A stretch of DNA of 5,734 nt from NCBI GenBank assembly GCA_028703745.1, contig JAQVME010000100.1, positions 1 to 5,734 of the forward strand. The letters are read 5' to 3'. Made by a program: the position numbers and the translations under genes. Below, one piece after another: positions 1 through 5,734 of the stretch. Numbering within the stretch: the stretch's first letter is position 1; each line of letters opens with the position of its first letter. The notes under the pieces were generated by a model, which had not been told where the DNA came from, ran no database searches, and saw only the letters and a program-made list of their open reading frames with translations. Source of the DNA: Clostridia bacterium (lineage in GTDB: Bacteria > Bacillota > Clostridia > Christensenellales > DTU072).

Positions 1-1
1 C

Positions 2-406
2 CCCGTAATAGAGGCAGGCTCCTTCAACTTCTATGTGCATCAGAACTTGAGAGTATACGTCAACGTCAGCCAAGGTCAGTCAGTGCTCAGTTCCTACGCA
101 ACTGCATGGGGAGGCGACAAGGTTGCCAAATCCTCGAATATTTTTGAGAGAGGCTCCCATAACTTCCCGCTGATACAAATTTATAGCATTACCCGACAGG
201 GCGAGGAGCAGCATATTACGAGTAAAGATTTCCGCGCAGAATTCATTTCCGCAGCTAGTCTTCCCAGCCTTCAAGATGAGGTGGAAGGCAGGGGAATGTC
301 GACAGGCTATTACAAAAATAAAACCGATGACAGCGTCCTAATAAGCGCTAAAGAGGTTGTTAAGGATGCTGTGCTGAAGATATACGTCAAGTGGGAAAAC
401 GCCTAA
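2..406 (+). CDS. C-terminal fragment of an unrecognised protein (5' end outside the window)
   Basis: The frame is open from the first bases of the window and ends with TAA at 404-406, giving 134 visible residues. A GTG codon at 35 could be taken as a start, but the frame continues upstream without a stop and the nearest purine-rich stretch (GAGGCAGG, 11-18) lies too far away to be its ribosome binding site. I therefore read this as the tail of a longer gene. The visible part alternates short hydrophobic and polar stretches (for example FNFYVHQNLRVYVNV near the start and the closing LKIYVKWENA), which suggests a beta-rich C-terminal domain. There is no membrane segment, cysteine pair or catalytic motif that I recognise. 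A hairpin terminator follows 33 bases after the stop, so this is probably the last gene of its transcript. Function unknown. Confidence 0.6.
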   Translation, partial: PVIEAGSFNFYVHQNLRVYVNVSQGQSVLSSYATAWGGDKVAKSSNIFERGSHNFPLIQIYSITRQGEEQHITSKDFRAEFISAASLPSLQDEVEGRGMSTGYYKNKTDDSVLISAKEVVKDAVLKIYVKWENA

Positions 407-430
407 CAAGCCAAATGAAAAAATAATCAC

Positions 431-484
431 AAAAAATAGCCCCTTGCACAAGCATTTGAAAGCCTTTTGCAAGGGGAAATTTTT
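431..484 (+). terminator. Intrinsic (rho-independent) terminator after the 5' partial gene
   Basis: The arms CCCCTTGCA (440-448) and TGCAAGGGG (468-476) pair perfectly over 9 bp. After one mismatch a further 3 bp can form (450-452 with 464-466), closing a short loop. A T-run follows at 480-484, three bases after the stem. An A-run at 431-436 precedes the stem, so the reverse complement also has a hairpin plus T-run and the element could work in both directions. It sits between the stop of the first gene (406) and the start of the hydrolase (508), as expected for the end of the upstream transcript. Folding energy was not computed. Confidence 0.8.
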
Positions 485-498
485 GTAAAAGAAAAATC

Positions 499-504
499 GG
501 AGGG
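499..504 (+). promoter_or_regulatory. Ribosome binding site of the GH2 gene
   Basis: GGAGGG lies three bases before the ATG at 508 (the GGAG core is five bases away). This supports the start, which also gives an N-terminus without a signal peptide. The same TCGGAG(A/G)G-N3-start arrangement occurs before the first ABC gene. Confidence 0.85.
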
Positions 505-507
505 AAC

Positions 508-2241
508 ATGGCAAGACTTTTTACGGAATTCGGAGAGAAGATTGATAGGACGATGCCGCTCAGCGAATACCCCAGACCGCAGCTACAAAGGGACAGCTAT
601 CTTTGTTTGAATGGCGAATGGGATTACGCTATATATCCGCGTTGCAAAGAGTTCGATGGCTATCAAGGCAAAATCCTTGTGCCGTTCTCACCGGAGTGCA
701 TACTCTCAGGCGTAGAAAAAAACGTCACCAAGGACGATATACTGTATTATTCGCGCCGCTTTGAACTGCCTGCTGATTTCAAGAAGGACAGGGTTATTCT
801 CAATTTCGGCGCAGTCGACTACTGTTGCGAGATAAAGGTCAACGGCAAGTACGCCGGCGAGAACAAGGGCGGGTATTTCCCCTTCGGATTTGATATTACG
901 TCGCTCCTGACAAGCGGCGAAAATACGCTTACTCTAGAGGTTACAGACCCCTCCGAAAGCGGTACTCAAGCAAGAGGCAAGCAGACCACAAAAAGAGGCG
1001 GCATCTGGTATACTCCGCAATCGGGTATATGGCAGACGGTATGGCTGGAAAGCGTACCCGAAAATCATATCACATCAATAAAGATAATAACCGACATAGA
1101 CAAGGGCGCGGTATTAATAAAAGCCTTTTTCAGCGGCAACGCGGACACAGGGCTGGCGCGCATAAAGAGCCAAGGAAAAACCGTAAAAGAATGCGCTTTG
1201 GATAGCAACGGCGAAGCAGATGTCGCTATGGGCGATTTCTGCCTTTGGAGTCCGGAAACCCCTTTTCTTTACGACCTAGAAATAGAGTATGGGCAGGACA
1301 AAATCAGCTCATATTTTGGCATGCGAAAGTTCTCAATTGCAAAGGACGAAGCCGGCATCCCCAGAATAATGCTCAATAACAAGCCGTATTTTCACAACGG
1401 CTTGCTGGATCAGGGATACTGGTCGGACGGTATGTATACGCCTCCCGACGATGAGGCTATGATATATGATATAGCCACTATGAAAAAAATGGGCTTCAAT
1501 ATGCTCAGAAAGCACATAAAAATCGAGCCGTTGCGCTGGTATTACCATTGTGACAGACTGGGCATGCTGGTTTGGCAGGACATGATAAACGGCGGCGGGC
1601 AGTACAGTATGTTCACCATAGGTATACGCCCGTTCATAGGCAATATTATGGACGACAGCAATTACAAGGCGTTTTCAAGGCAGGACAAAGCCGGCAGAGA
1701 GGAATACTATGTCGACGCCAAACGCATGATTGAGGCGCTGTTTAATGTCGTTTCAATAGCCGTATGGGTGCCCTTCAACGAGGGCTGGGGACAGTTCGAC
1801 AGCAAAAAGGCGTACGACTTTTTCAAGCAAAACGATGCCACAAGGCTTATCGACCATGCCAGCGGTTGGCACGACCAGGGCATTGGAGACTTCAAAAGCC
1901 CGCATATCTATTTCCGCCCCATAAAGATGAAGAGGGACGAAAGACCGTTTGTGCTCAGCGAGTTCGGCGGCTATTCGTTGCAAGCCAAAGGGCATATGTA
2001 CAACGATGAAAAATTCTTTGGCTACAGAAAGTATTACGACCAAGAGAGCTATCAGCAGGCATACATAAAGCTGTTTGAGTCGAAGATTTTGCCGCTAATT
2101 CCCAAGGGTCTTTGCGCTACGGTATACACCGAGGTCAGTGATGTGGAAGACGAGTGTAACGGACTTCTCACTTACGACAGGAGGGTTATAAAACTCGATG
2201 TCGAAAAGATTATGGAATTGAATGACAAATTAAAAATATAA
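508..2241 (+). CDS. Glycoside hydrolase family 2 enzyme (beta-galactosidase/beta-glucuronidase-like), cytoplasmic
   Basis: This 577-residue protein has the GH2 domain order: an N-terminal sugar-binding jelly roll (about residues 30-183, with the family stretch GGIWYTPQSGIWQTVWLE at 164-181), an immunoglobulin-like beta-sandwich (about 187-275, ending in the typical GMRKFSI), and a TIM barrel (about 278 to the end). The retaining catalytic pair is intact: acid/base Glu425 in PFNEGWGQ (422-429) and nucleophile Glu485 in LSEFGG (483-488). The barrel also carries LDQGYW (300-305) and MGFNMLRKHIKIEPLRWYY (328-346), both typical of the family. No signal peptide or anchor is visible, so it should act in the cytoplasm on imported oligosaccharides or glycosides. 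Length is close to beta-glucuronidases and far below LacZ, but the glucuronate-recognising NxKG motif is absent (ECNG at 549-552), so glucuronidase activity is not supported. No sugar transporter or regulator lies nearby, so the substrate is open. Fold and mechanism are confident; specificity is unknown. Confidence 0.92.
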   Translation: MARLFTEFGEKIDRTMPLSEYPRPQLQRDSYLCLNGEWDYAIYPRCKEFDGYQGKILVPFSPECILSGVEKNVTKDDILYYSRRFELPADFKKDRVILNFGAVDYCCEIKVNGKYAGENKGGYFPFGFDITSLLTSGENTLTLEVTDPSESGTQARGKQTTKRGGIWYTPQSGIWQTVWLESVPENHITSIKIITDIDKGAVLIKAFFSGNADTGLARIKSQGKTVKECALDSNGEADVAMGDFCLWSPETPFLYDLEIEYGQDKISSYFGMRKFSIAKDEAGIPRIMLNNKPYFHNGLLDQGYWSDGMYTPPDDEAMIYDIATMKKMGFNMLRKHIKIEPLRWYYHCDRLGMLVWQDMINGGGQYSMFTIGIRPFIGNIMDDSNYKAFSRQDKAGREEYYVDAKRMIEALFNVVSIAVWVPFNEGWGQFDSKKAYDFFKQNDATRLIDHASGWHDQGIGDFKSPHIYFRPIKMKRDERPFVLSEFGGYSLQAKGHMYNDEKFFGYRKYYDQESYQQAYIKLFESKILPLIPKGLCATVYTEVSDVEDECNGLLTYDRRVIKLDVEKIMELNDKLKI

Positions 2242-2250
2242 TAGTATAAT
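2222..2250 (+). promoter_or_regulatory. Sigma-70/sigma-A type promoter for the ABC exporter genes
   Basis: ATGACA (2222-2227, five of six bases matching TTGACA) and a perfect TATAAT (2245-2250) are separated by exactly 17 bases. Transcription would begin near 2257, about 28 bases before the TTG start of the first ABC gene and ahead of its ribosome binding site. The -35 box lies inside the last codons of the GH2 gene. No terminator was seen between the two genes, so read-through from the hydrolase gene is also possible. AT-rich DNA can produce such matches by chance, but the spacing and position are right. Confidence 0.65.
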
Positions 2251-2275
2251 GTCAAATGATATTTAGCATCGTTTC

Positions 2276-2281
2276 GGAGAG
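2276..2281 (+). promoter_or_regulatory. Ribosome binding site that fixes the TTG start of the first ABC gene
   Basis: GGAGAG lies three bases before TTG at 2285 (the GGAG core is five bases away). Starting at this TTG gives the N-terminus KLLKYLKP, the usual opening of this exporter family just before TM1. A later ATG at 2345 would cut into TM1, so the rare start codon is preferred. Confidence 0.8.
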
Positions 2282-2284
2282 AGC

Positions 2285-4366
2285 TTGACAAAATTATTAA
2301 AATATCTAAAACCCAATACGGGTATCATAATCCTAATAATAATAATGGTGACTGCCATTGCGATGTCATCACTTTTTCTGCCTGACCGAATGAGCAAAAT
2401 CATAGGCGAGGGTATCACGTCAGAACCCGTTTATGAGGAGACGGAGGATGGCAAGCCAATATATTTGATTGTTCCGCAAACAAGCGTTGAGGTGCCGTTG
2501 CCGCGGCTTGTTTACCAAAACGCCGGCAAGCTTGTGACTAGCGAGCAGAACGGCAAACATTATGCCGCCATAGTAGGAATAGAAAAGGACGCTTCGGGCA
2601 ATATTGTCAATTTTCTCAATCCGCAAAGCGGCGAGAGCAGCCCCGTGCCGCAGTGCCTGCGAACGGTTGACGGCAAAGCCGATTCTCAGCCTATGCAAGG
2701 CAGCCTTGTGCTTGACGACGGCGTGCCAAGGCTTGTATTTCGTCAGAAAAGCAATATGTCTGTCATATGGGAGAACGGTCTGATTATGCTCTGCATAACG
2801 CTGGTTTCTTCCGTGCTCTCAATTTTTGTGGCGTATTTTTCGTCCAAGGTGGGAGCGGACTTGGGCAGGGATGTGAGAAAGAAGCTGTTTGGCAAGGTCG
2901 TGGGCATGTCCAAAGCGCAGGAGGACAATTTTTCTACCGCCAGCCTTATTACGCGTTCAACGAACGACGTTACGCAGGTGCAGATGCTTGTTATTATGTC
3001 GCTCCGCATGATGCTAAACGTGCCCGTTATGTTCACAGGCGGTTTGATTATGGCGCTAAACAAGGATGCTAAAATGACGCTGGTGCTCGTCGCCAGCATA
3101 CCCATCGTCGTTGCCATAATACTTACTGCGGCAAAATTCATAATTCCGCTTTTCAAATCCATGCAAAAAAGAATTGACGGTCTTACTATGGTCGCCAGAG
3201 AGAATATCACCGGCGTGAGAGTAATAAAGGCTTTCGGCGGCGAAGATTTCGAAGATACAAGATTTCGCAAGGCAAACGAGGATGTCACAAGCGTCAGTCT
3301 TTCGGCGGCAAGACTTATGTCTGTGCTTATGCCCGTTATGATGCTGATTATGAGCTTGACCTCGATATCTGTAATATTTATTACAGCGTACAGCGTCAAT
3401 GACGCGCTCAAAGAAAATATGCTAGATTATACACTTTTGGGCAATATGATGGCGGTCATTCAATATATCATGCAAATTATGATGAGCGTAGTAATGTTCT
3501 CCATAATCTTTATTATGGTTCCCAGAGCCAGCGTTTCGGCGCAAAGGATAAACGAAGTGCTGGGAGCCGCAAGCAGCGTGAACAATCCCGAGCGTCCGGT
3601 GACAGCAGAGAGAACAGGACGCATAGAATTCGAAAACGTCAACTTCTCGTACGCCGATACCTCAAGCAAAAATGTGCTGGAAGGCATAAGCTTTTCGGCG
3701 GCAAAGGGCAGCACAACTGCAATAATAGGTGGCACGGGCAGCGGTAAAACCACGCTCATAAGCCTCATTCCCAGACTGTATGACGTCACCGGCGGAAGTA
3801 TCAAGGTTGACGGCGTCGACGTTCGGGAAATGCAACTCAAGGATTTGCGTTCGAGAATAGGACTGGTCACACAAAAAGCCGTGCTGTTTAGCGGCACGAT
3901 AAAAGAAAACGTGCTTTACGGCGCAACTGATGAGAGTTCCTTACCCAAGGCGCTGGAGATTTCACAAGCGGCAAAAATTATCGAAGAAAAAAACGGTGTG
4001 GACGCGCAGGTCGAGCAGGGCGGTCAGAATTTTTCCGGCGGACAAAAGCAGCGTTTGAGTATAGCCAGAGCGCTCGCAAAGGACGCGGATATAATCGTGC
4101 TTGACGATAGCTTTTCAGCTCTTGACTTTGCTACGGATGCAAGACTTCGCAAAGAGCTTTCCAAGGTGACAAAGGACAAAACAGTCATAATTGTGGCGCA
4201 GAGAATAGGAACGGTAATGGACGCCGACAACATAATCGTGCTGGATGAAGGCAGGATTGTCGGAACGGGCAGGCACGCAGAGCTGCTGAAAGACTGTGAA
4301 GAATATAGGGATATAGCGTTATCCCAGCTTTCCGAAAAGGAGCTGGGACTTGCGGGGGGTGACTGA
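2285..4366 (+). CDS. Heterodimeric ABC exporter subunit with degenerate nucleotide-binding site (TM287/LmrC-like)
   Basis: This is a full-length half-transporter of 693 residues: a six-helix type IV (exporter) membrane domain fused to an ATPase domain. Likely helices are TM1 about 12-33, TM2 161-187, TM3 235-258, TM4 262-288, TM5 343-370 and TM6 385-412. ATPase motifs are the A-loop Tyr456, Walker A GGTGSGKT (482-489), Q-loop Gln530, signature FSGGQ (583-587), Walker B ending LDD (606-608) and D-loop SALD (611-614). Two catalytic positions are non-canonical: Asp608 replaces the Walker B glutamate and Gln639 (VAQR) replaces the switch histidine. In TM287/288-like heterodimers this marks the subunit whose own ATP site hydrolyses poorly, while its intact signature completes the active site of the partner. 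The TM1-TM2 connection is about 125 residues, far longer than usual, which makes the protein larger than the roughly 580 residues common in the family. Its TGA overlaps the next gene by one base. Likely role is export of drugs, lipids or peptides; the substrate is not readable. Confidence 0.93.
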   Translation: MTKLLKYLKPNTGIIILIIIMVTAIAMSSLFLPDRMSKIIGEGITSEPVYEETEDGKPIYLIVPQTSVEVPLPRLVYQNAGKLVTSEQNGKHYAAIVGIEKDASGNIVNFLNPQSGESSPVPQCLRTVDGKADSQPMQGSLVLDDGVPRLVFRQKSNMSVIWENGLIMLCITLVSSVLSIFVAYFSSKVGADLGRDVRKKLFGKVVGMSKAQEDNFSTASLITRSTNDVTQVQMLVIMSLRMMLNVPVMFTGGLIMALNKDAKMTLVLVASIPIVVAIILTAAKFIIPLFKSMQKRIDGLTMVARENITGVRVIKAFGGEDFEDTRFRKANEDVTSVSLSAARLMSVLMPVMMLIMSLTSISVIFITAYSVNDALKENMLDYTLLGNMMAVIQYIMQIMMSVVMFSIIFIMVPRASVSAQRINEVLGAASSVNNPERPVTAERTGRIEFENVNFSYADTSSKNVLEGISFSAAKGSTTAIIGGTGSGKTTLISLIPRLYDVTGGSIKVDGVDVREMQLKDLRSRIGLVTQKAVLFSGTIKENVLYGATDESSLPKALEISQAAKIIEEKNGVDAQVEQGGQNFSGGQKQRLSIARALAKDADIIVLDDSFSALDFATDARLRKELSKVTKDKTVIIVAQRIGTVMDADNIIVLDEGRIVGTGRHAELLKDCEEYRDIALSQLSEKELGLAGGD
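2402..2764 (+). other. Segment encoding a predicted extracytoplasmic insert between TM1 and TM2 of the first ABC subunit
   Basis: Residues 40-160 of the ABC subunit are hydrophilic, with no helix long or hydrophobic enough to cross the membrane, and they fall where the exporter fold normally has a short outer loop. The stretch has several short beta-like runs (PIYLIVPQ at 58-65, HYAAIVGIE at 92-100, SLVLDD at 140-145, PRLVFRQ at 148-154) separated by Gly/Asp/Asn/Pro turns, and one cysteine (124). From helix topology it should sit outside the cytoplasmic membrane. I do not recognise the domain. Extracellular domains at this position are known in some heterodimeric exporters, such as BmrCD of Bacillus subtilis. 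Confidence 0.7.
4354..4359 (+). promoter_or_regulatory. G-run, possible ribosome binding site for the upstream start of the second ABC gene
   Basis: GGGGGG ends six bases before ATG 4366. It is a poorer anti-Shine-Dalgarno match than the sites of the two preceding genes, but the stop-start overlap would let terminating ribosomes re-initiate here. An AAGGAG at 4337-4342 is too far upstream to serve directly. Confidence 0.45.
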
Positions 4367-5734
4367 TGGCAAAAGGACCCGCGGGCGGACGTCCTATCGG
4401 CGGACCCTTCGGAGGGCCGATGGCGCCCGCCGAGAAGGCAAAGGATTTCAAGGGCACACTTAGGAAGCTTCTGGGCTATATGAAGCCGCAGCTGCCTTTG
4501 CTTTGCATCGTCATAGCTCTTGCGGCCATTGGCACGGTATTCAGCATCCTTTCACCCAAGATTCTCAGCCGAGCAACTAACGCTCTGCAAACGGGCATAA
4601 TGCGCGGCAGCCTCGACCTTGATTATATTGTCAAGGTGCTGGTCTTCGTCGTGGCGCTTTATGTCATGTCCTCGCTGTTTCAATTCATTGCGCATTTTGT
4701 ATCGGCAGGGGTGTCACAGCGTATAGTTTTCCAAATGCGGCAGGACGTAAAAGACAAATTCAAGAAATTGCCCGTGAGTTATTTTGACACTCATTCGGCG
4801 GGCGAGATATTGTCCGTAGTCACAAACGATATAGAGACAATATCCACTTCTCTCCAGCAGTCCATAACGCAGGCAATTACCAGCGTGCTTTCTATCGTCG
4901 GCATATTCGTCATGATGCTCACCATAAGCGGATATATGACGCTTATTGCCGTAGGCAGTCTGCCGCTTTTTATGATAATAACGATGATTATCGCAAAAAA
5001 ATCTCAGAAAAAATTTGTCATTCAACAAACAAAGCTCGGTGAGCTAAACGGCTATGTAGAGGAGATATATACCAATAAAACTGTGGTTCAGCTCTATAAC
5101 AAGGAAGAAGACGTCGAGCAGAAATTCGGCAAGATAAATAGCGAGCTTTGCGCGGCGGGAAGGCAGGCGCAATTCCTTTCGGGCATAATAATGCCTATGC
5201 TGCAATTCGTCAACAACCTCGCTTATGTTGCAATTAGCGTTGTGGGCGGCATACTTGCCGGCGGCACGCTTATGATAGGCAACATACAGGCATTTATGCA
5301 ATACAGCAGTCAGTTCGGTTATCCCATCATGCAGACGGCAAATATTGCAAATACCATTCAATCAACAATTGCCGCCGCAGAAAGGCTCTTTGCCTTGCTC
5401 GAGCAGTCCGACGAGCCGGAGGACACGGCAGTGCCCCAAGATGTCGGGCATGTCAAGGGCGGAGTAAGATTTTGCGACGTGGATTTCTCTTACGACAAAG
5501 AAAAAGAATTGCTAAAGGACATAAATCTTGAGGTGGAAAGCGGCGGAGTAATAGCAATAGTAGGTCCCACGGGAGCCGGTAAGACCACGCTAGTCAACTT
5601 GTTGTTGCGCTTTTATGAGATAGACAGCGGAAGTATCACCATAGACGGCATAGACATCAAAGCAATGGCAAAACGCAGTCTTAGGGGTCTATTCGGCATG
5701 GTTTTGCAAGATACCTGGCTGGAAAGCGGCACAA
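4366..5734 (+). CDS. Heterodimeric ABC exporter, second subunit (TM288/LmrD-like), 3' end outside the window
   Basis: The open frame from ATG 4366 gives 456 residues before the window ends inside the ATPase domain. It opens with a Gly/Pro-rich tail (about residues 4-20) and then KDFKGTLRKLLGYMKP, a pattern I associate with the second subunit of such pairs. Helices fall near 46-65, 88-118, 168-187, 190-211, 270-300 and 305-330. The TM1-TM2 loop is short, unlike in the first subunit. Visible features are the coupling-helix region LPVSYFDTHSAGEI (135-148), a second coupling region GYVEEIYTNKTVVQLYN (229-245), A-loop Tyr376, Walker A GPTGAGKT (400-407) and Q-loop Gln448 in VLQDTW. Signature, Walker B and H-loop are not in the window. 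Since its partner is degenerate, this subunit should carry the catalytic Glu and His. ATG 4366 overlaps the preceding TGA (TGATG), indicating translational coupling. An alternative start at ATG 4420 (Met19) has a better ribosome binding site. Confidence 0.92.
   Translation, partial: MAKGPAGGRPIGGPFGGPMAPAEKAKDFKGTLRKLLGYMKPQLPLLCIVIALAAIGTVFSILSPKILSRATNALQTGIMRGSLDLDYIVKVLVFVVALYVMSSLFQFIAHFVSAGVSQRIVFQMRQDVKDKFKKLPVSYFDTHSAGEILSVVTNDIETISTSLQQSITQAITSVLSIVGIFVMMLTISGYMTLIAVGSLPLFMIITMIIAKKSQKKFVIQQTKLGELNGYVEEIYTNKTVVQLYNKEEDVEQKFGKINSELCAAGRQAQFLSGIIMPMLQFVNNLAYVAISVVGGILAGGTLMIGNIQAFMQYSSQFGYPIMQTANIANTIQSTIAAAERLFALLEQSDEPEDTAVPQDVGHVKGGVRFCDVDFSYDKEKELLKDINLEVESGGVIAIVGPTGAGKTTLVNLLLRFYEIDSGSITIDGIDIKAMAKRSLRGLFGMVLQDTWLESGT
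4411..4416 (+). promoter_or_regulatory. Candidate internal ribosome binding site for Met19 of the second ABC gene
   Basis: GGAGGG lies three bases before the in-frame ATG at 4420. The TCGGAGGG-N3-ATG layout (4409-4422) is identical to that before the GH2 gene. It also encodes part of the Gly/Pro-rich tail (Phe-Gly-Gly-Pro), so the match may simply follow from glycine codons. Confidence 0.35.

Noticed and set aside
35..406. GTG at 35 as a genuine start of a 123-residue gene
   Set aside because: The frame is open to the window edge and no suitably spaced ribosome binding site precedes the GTG. A truncated longer gene is more likely, though not proven.
1753..2043. Overlapping small open frames on both strands within the hydrolase gene
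   Set aside because: They cover the catalytic part of the GH2 gene, which is conserved in the main frame. None has a credible start region.
2254..2264. Small inverted repeat AAAT-GAT-ATTT just after the exporter promoter, as an operator
   Set aside because: Four-base arms in AT-rich DNA arise easily by chance, and no regulator gene lies in the window to support it.
2743..3411. 222-codon open frame on the minus strand
   Set aside because: It lies wholly within the membrane-domain part of the first ABC gene. Its Ser/Thr/Ile-rich translation is what the complement of a membrane-helix coding region gives, with no own ribosome binding site or family match.
508..4366. Hydrolase and exporter as one functional sugar-processing system
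   Set aside because: The exporter family moves drugs, lipids or peptides outward and is not a sugar importer, and it has its own promoter. Adjacency alone is too weak.
4714..5361. Two minus-strand open frames (4714-5028 and 5044-5361) at the right end
   Set aside because: Both lie antisense to the second ABC gene, whose + strand frame is continuous and has clear exporter motifs. The Tyr/His-rich translations match nothing I know.

Overview
The window looks like chromosomal DNA from a Gram-positive anaerobe, most likely an uncultured relative of the gut or rumen Clostridia. This is inferred from strong GGAG-type ribosome binding sites, one TTG start, a tightly packed gene pair, a heterodimeric ABC exporter of the Bacillota/Thermotoga TM287-TM288 type, and codon use rich in ATA (Ile) and AGA/AGG (Arg). 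Codon habit looks the same in all three recognisable genes, so nothing here suggests recent transfer. The taxonomic call is tentative.

Layout, all on the + strand: (i) 2-406, the C-terminal 134 residues of an unrecognised protein that begins upstream of the window; (ii) 431-484, a hairpin plus T-run that reads as an intrinsic terminator; (iii) 508-2241, a complete cytoplasmic glycoside hydrolase family 2 enzyme with both catalytic glutamates; (iv) about 2222-2250, a near-consensus sigma-70/sigma-A promoter that overlaps the end of the hydrolase gene; (v) 2285-4366, a complete ABC exporter subunit with a degenerate nucleotide-binding site and an unusually large segment between TM1 and TM2; (vi) 4366-5734, its partner subunit, overlapping it by one base and cut by the window edge just after the Q-loop.

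The two ABC genes form a clear translationally coupled pair and should make one heterodimeric exporter. The first subunit has Asp in place of the catalytic Glu and Gln in place of the switch His, and it keeps a canonical signature motif. The second is expected to supply the catalytic Walker B and H-loop, but those lie outside the window. The promoter suggests the exporter is transcribed on its own, so its position beside the hydrolase may not mean a shared pathway. The transported substrate and the hydrolase substrate cannot be read from this sequence.

No CRISPR array, RNA gene, mobile element, phage module or defence system was seen. The items most worth a second look are the roughly 120-residue predicted extracytoplasmic insert in the first ABC subunit, the ambiguous start of the second subunit, and the loss of the glucuronidase specificity motif in the GH2 enzyme. 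I do not see convincing evidence of an undescribed system.
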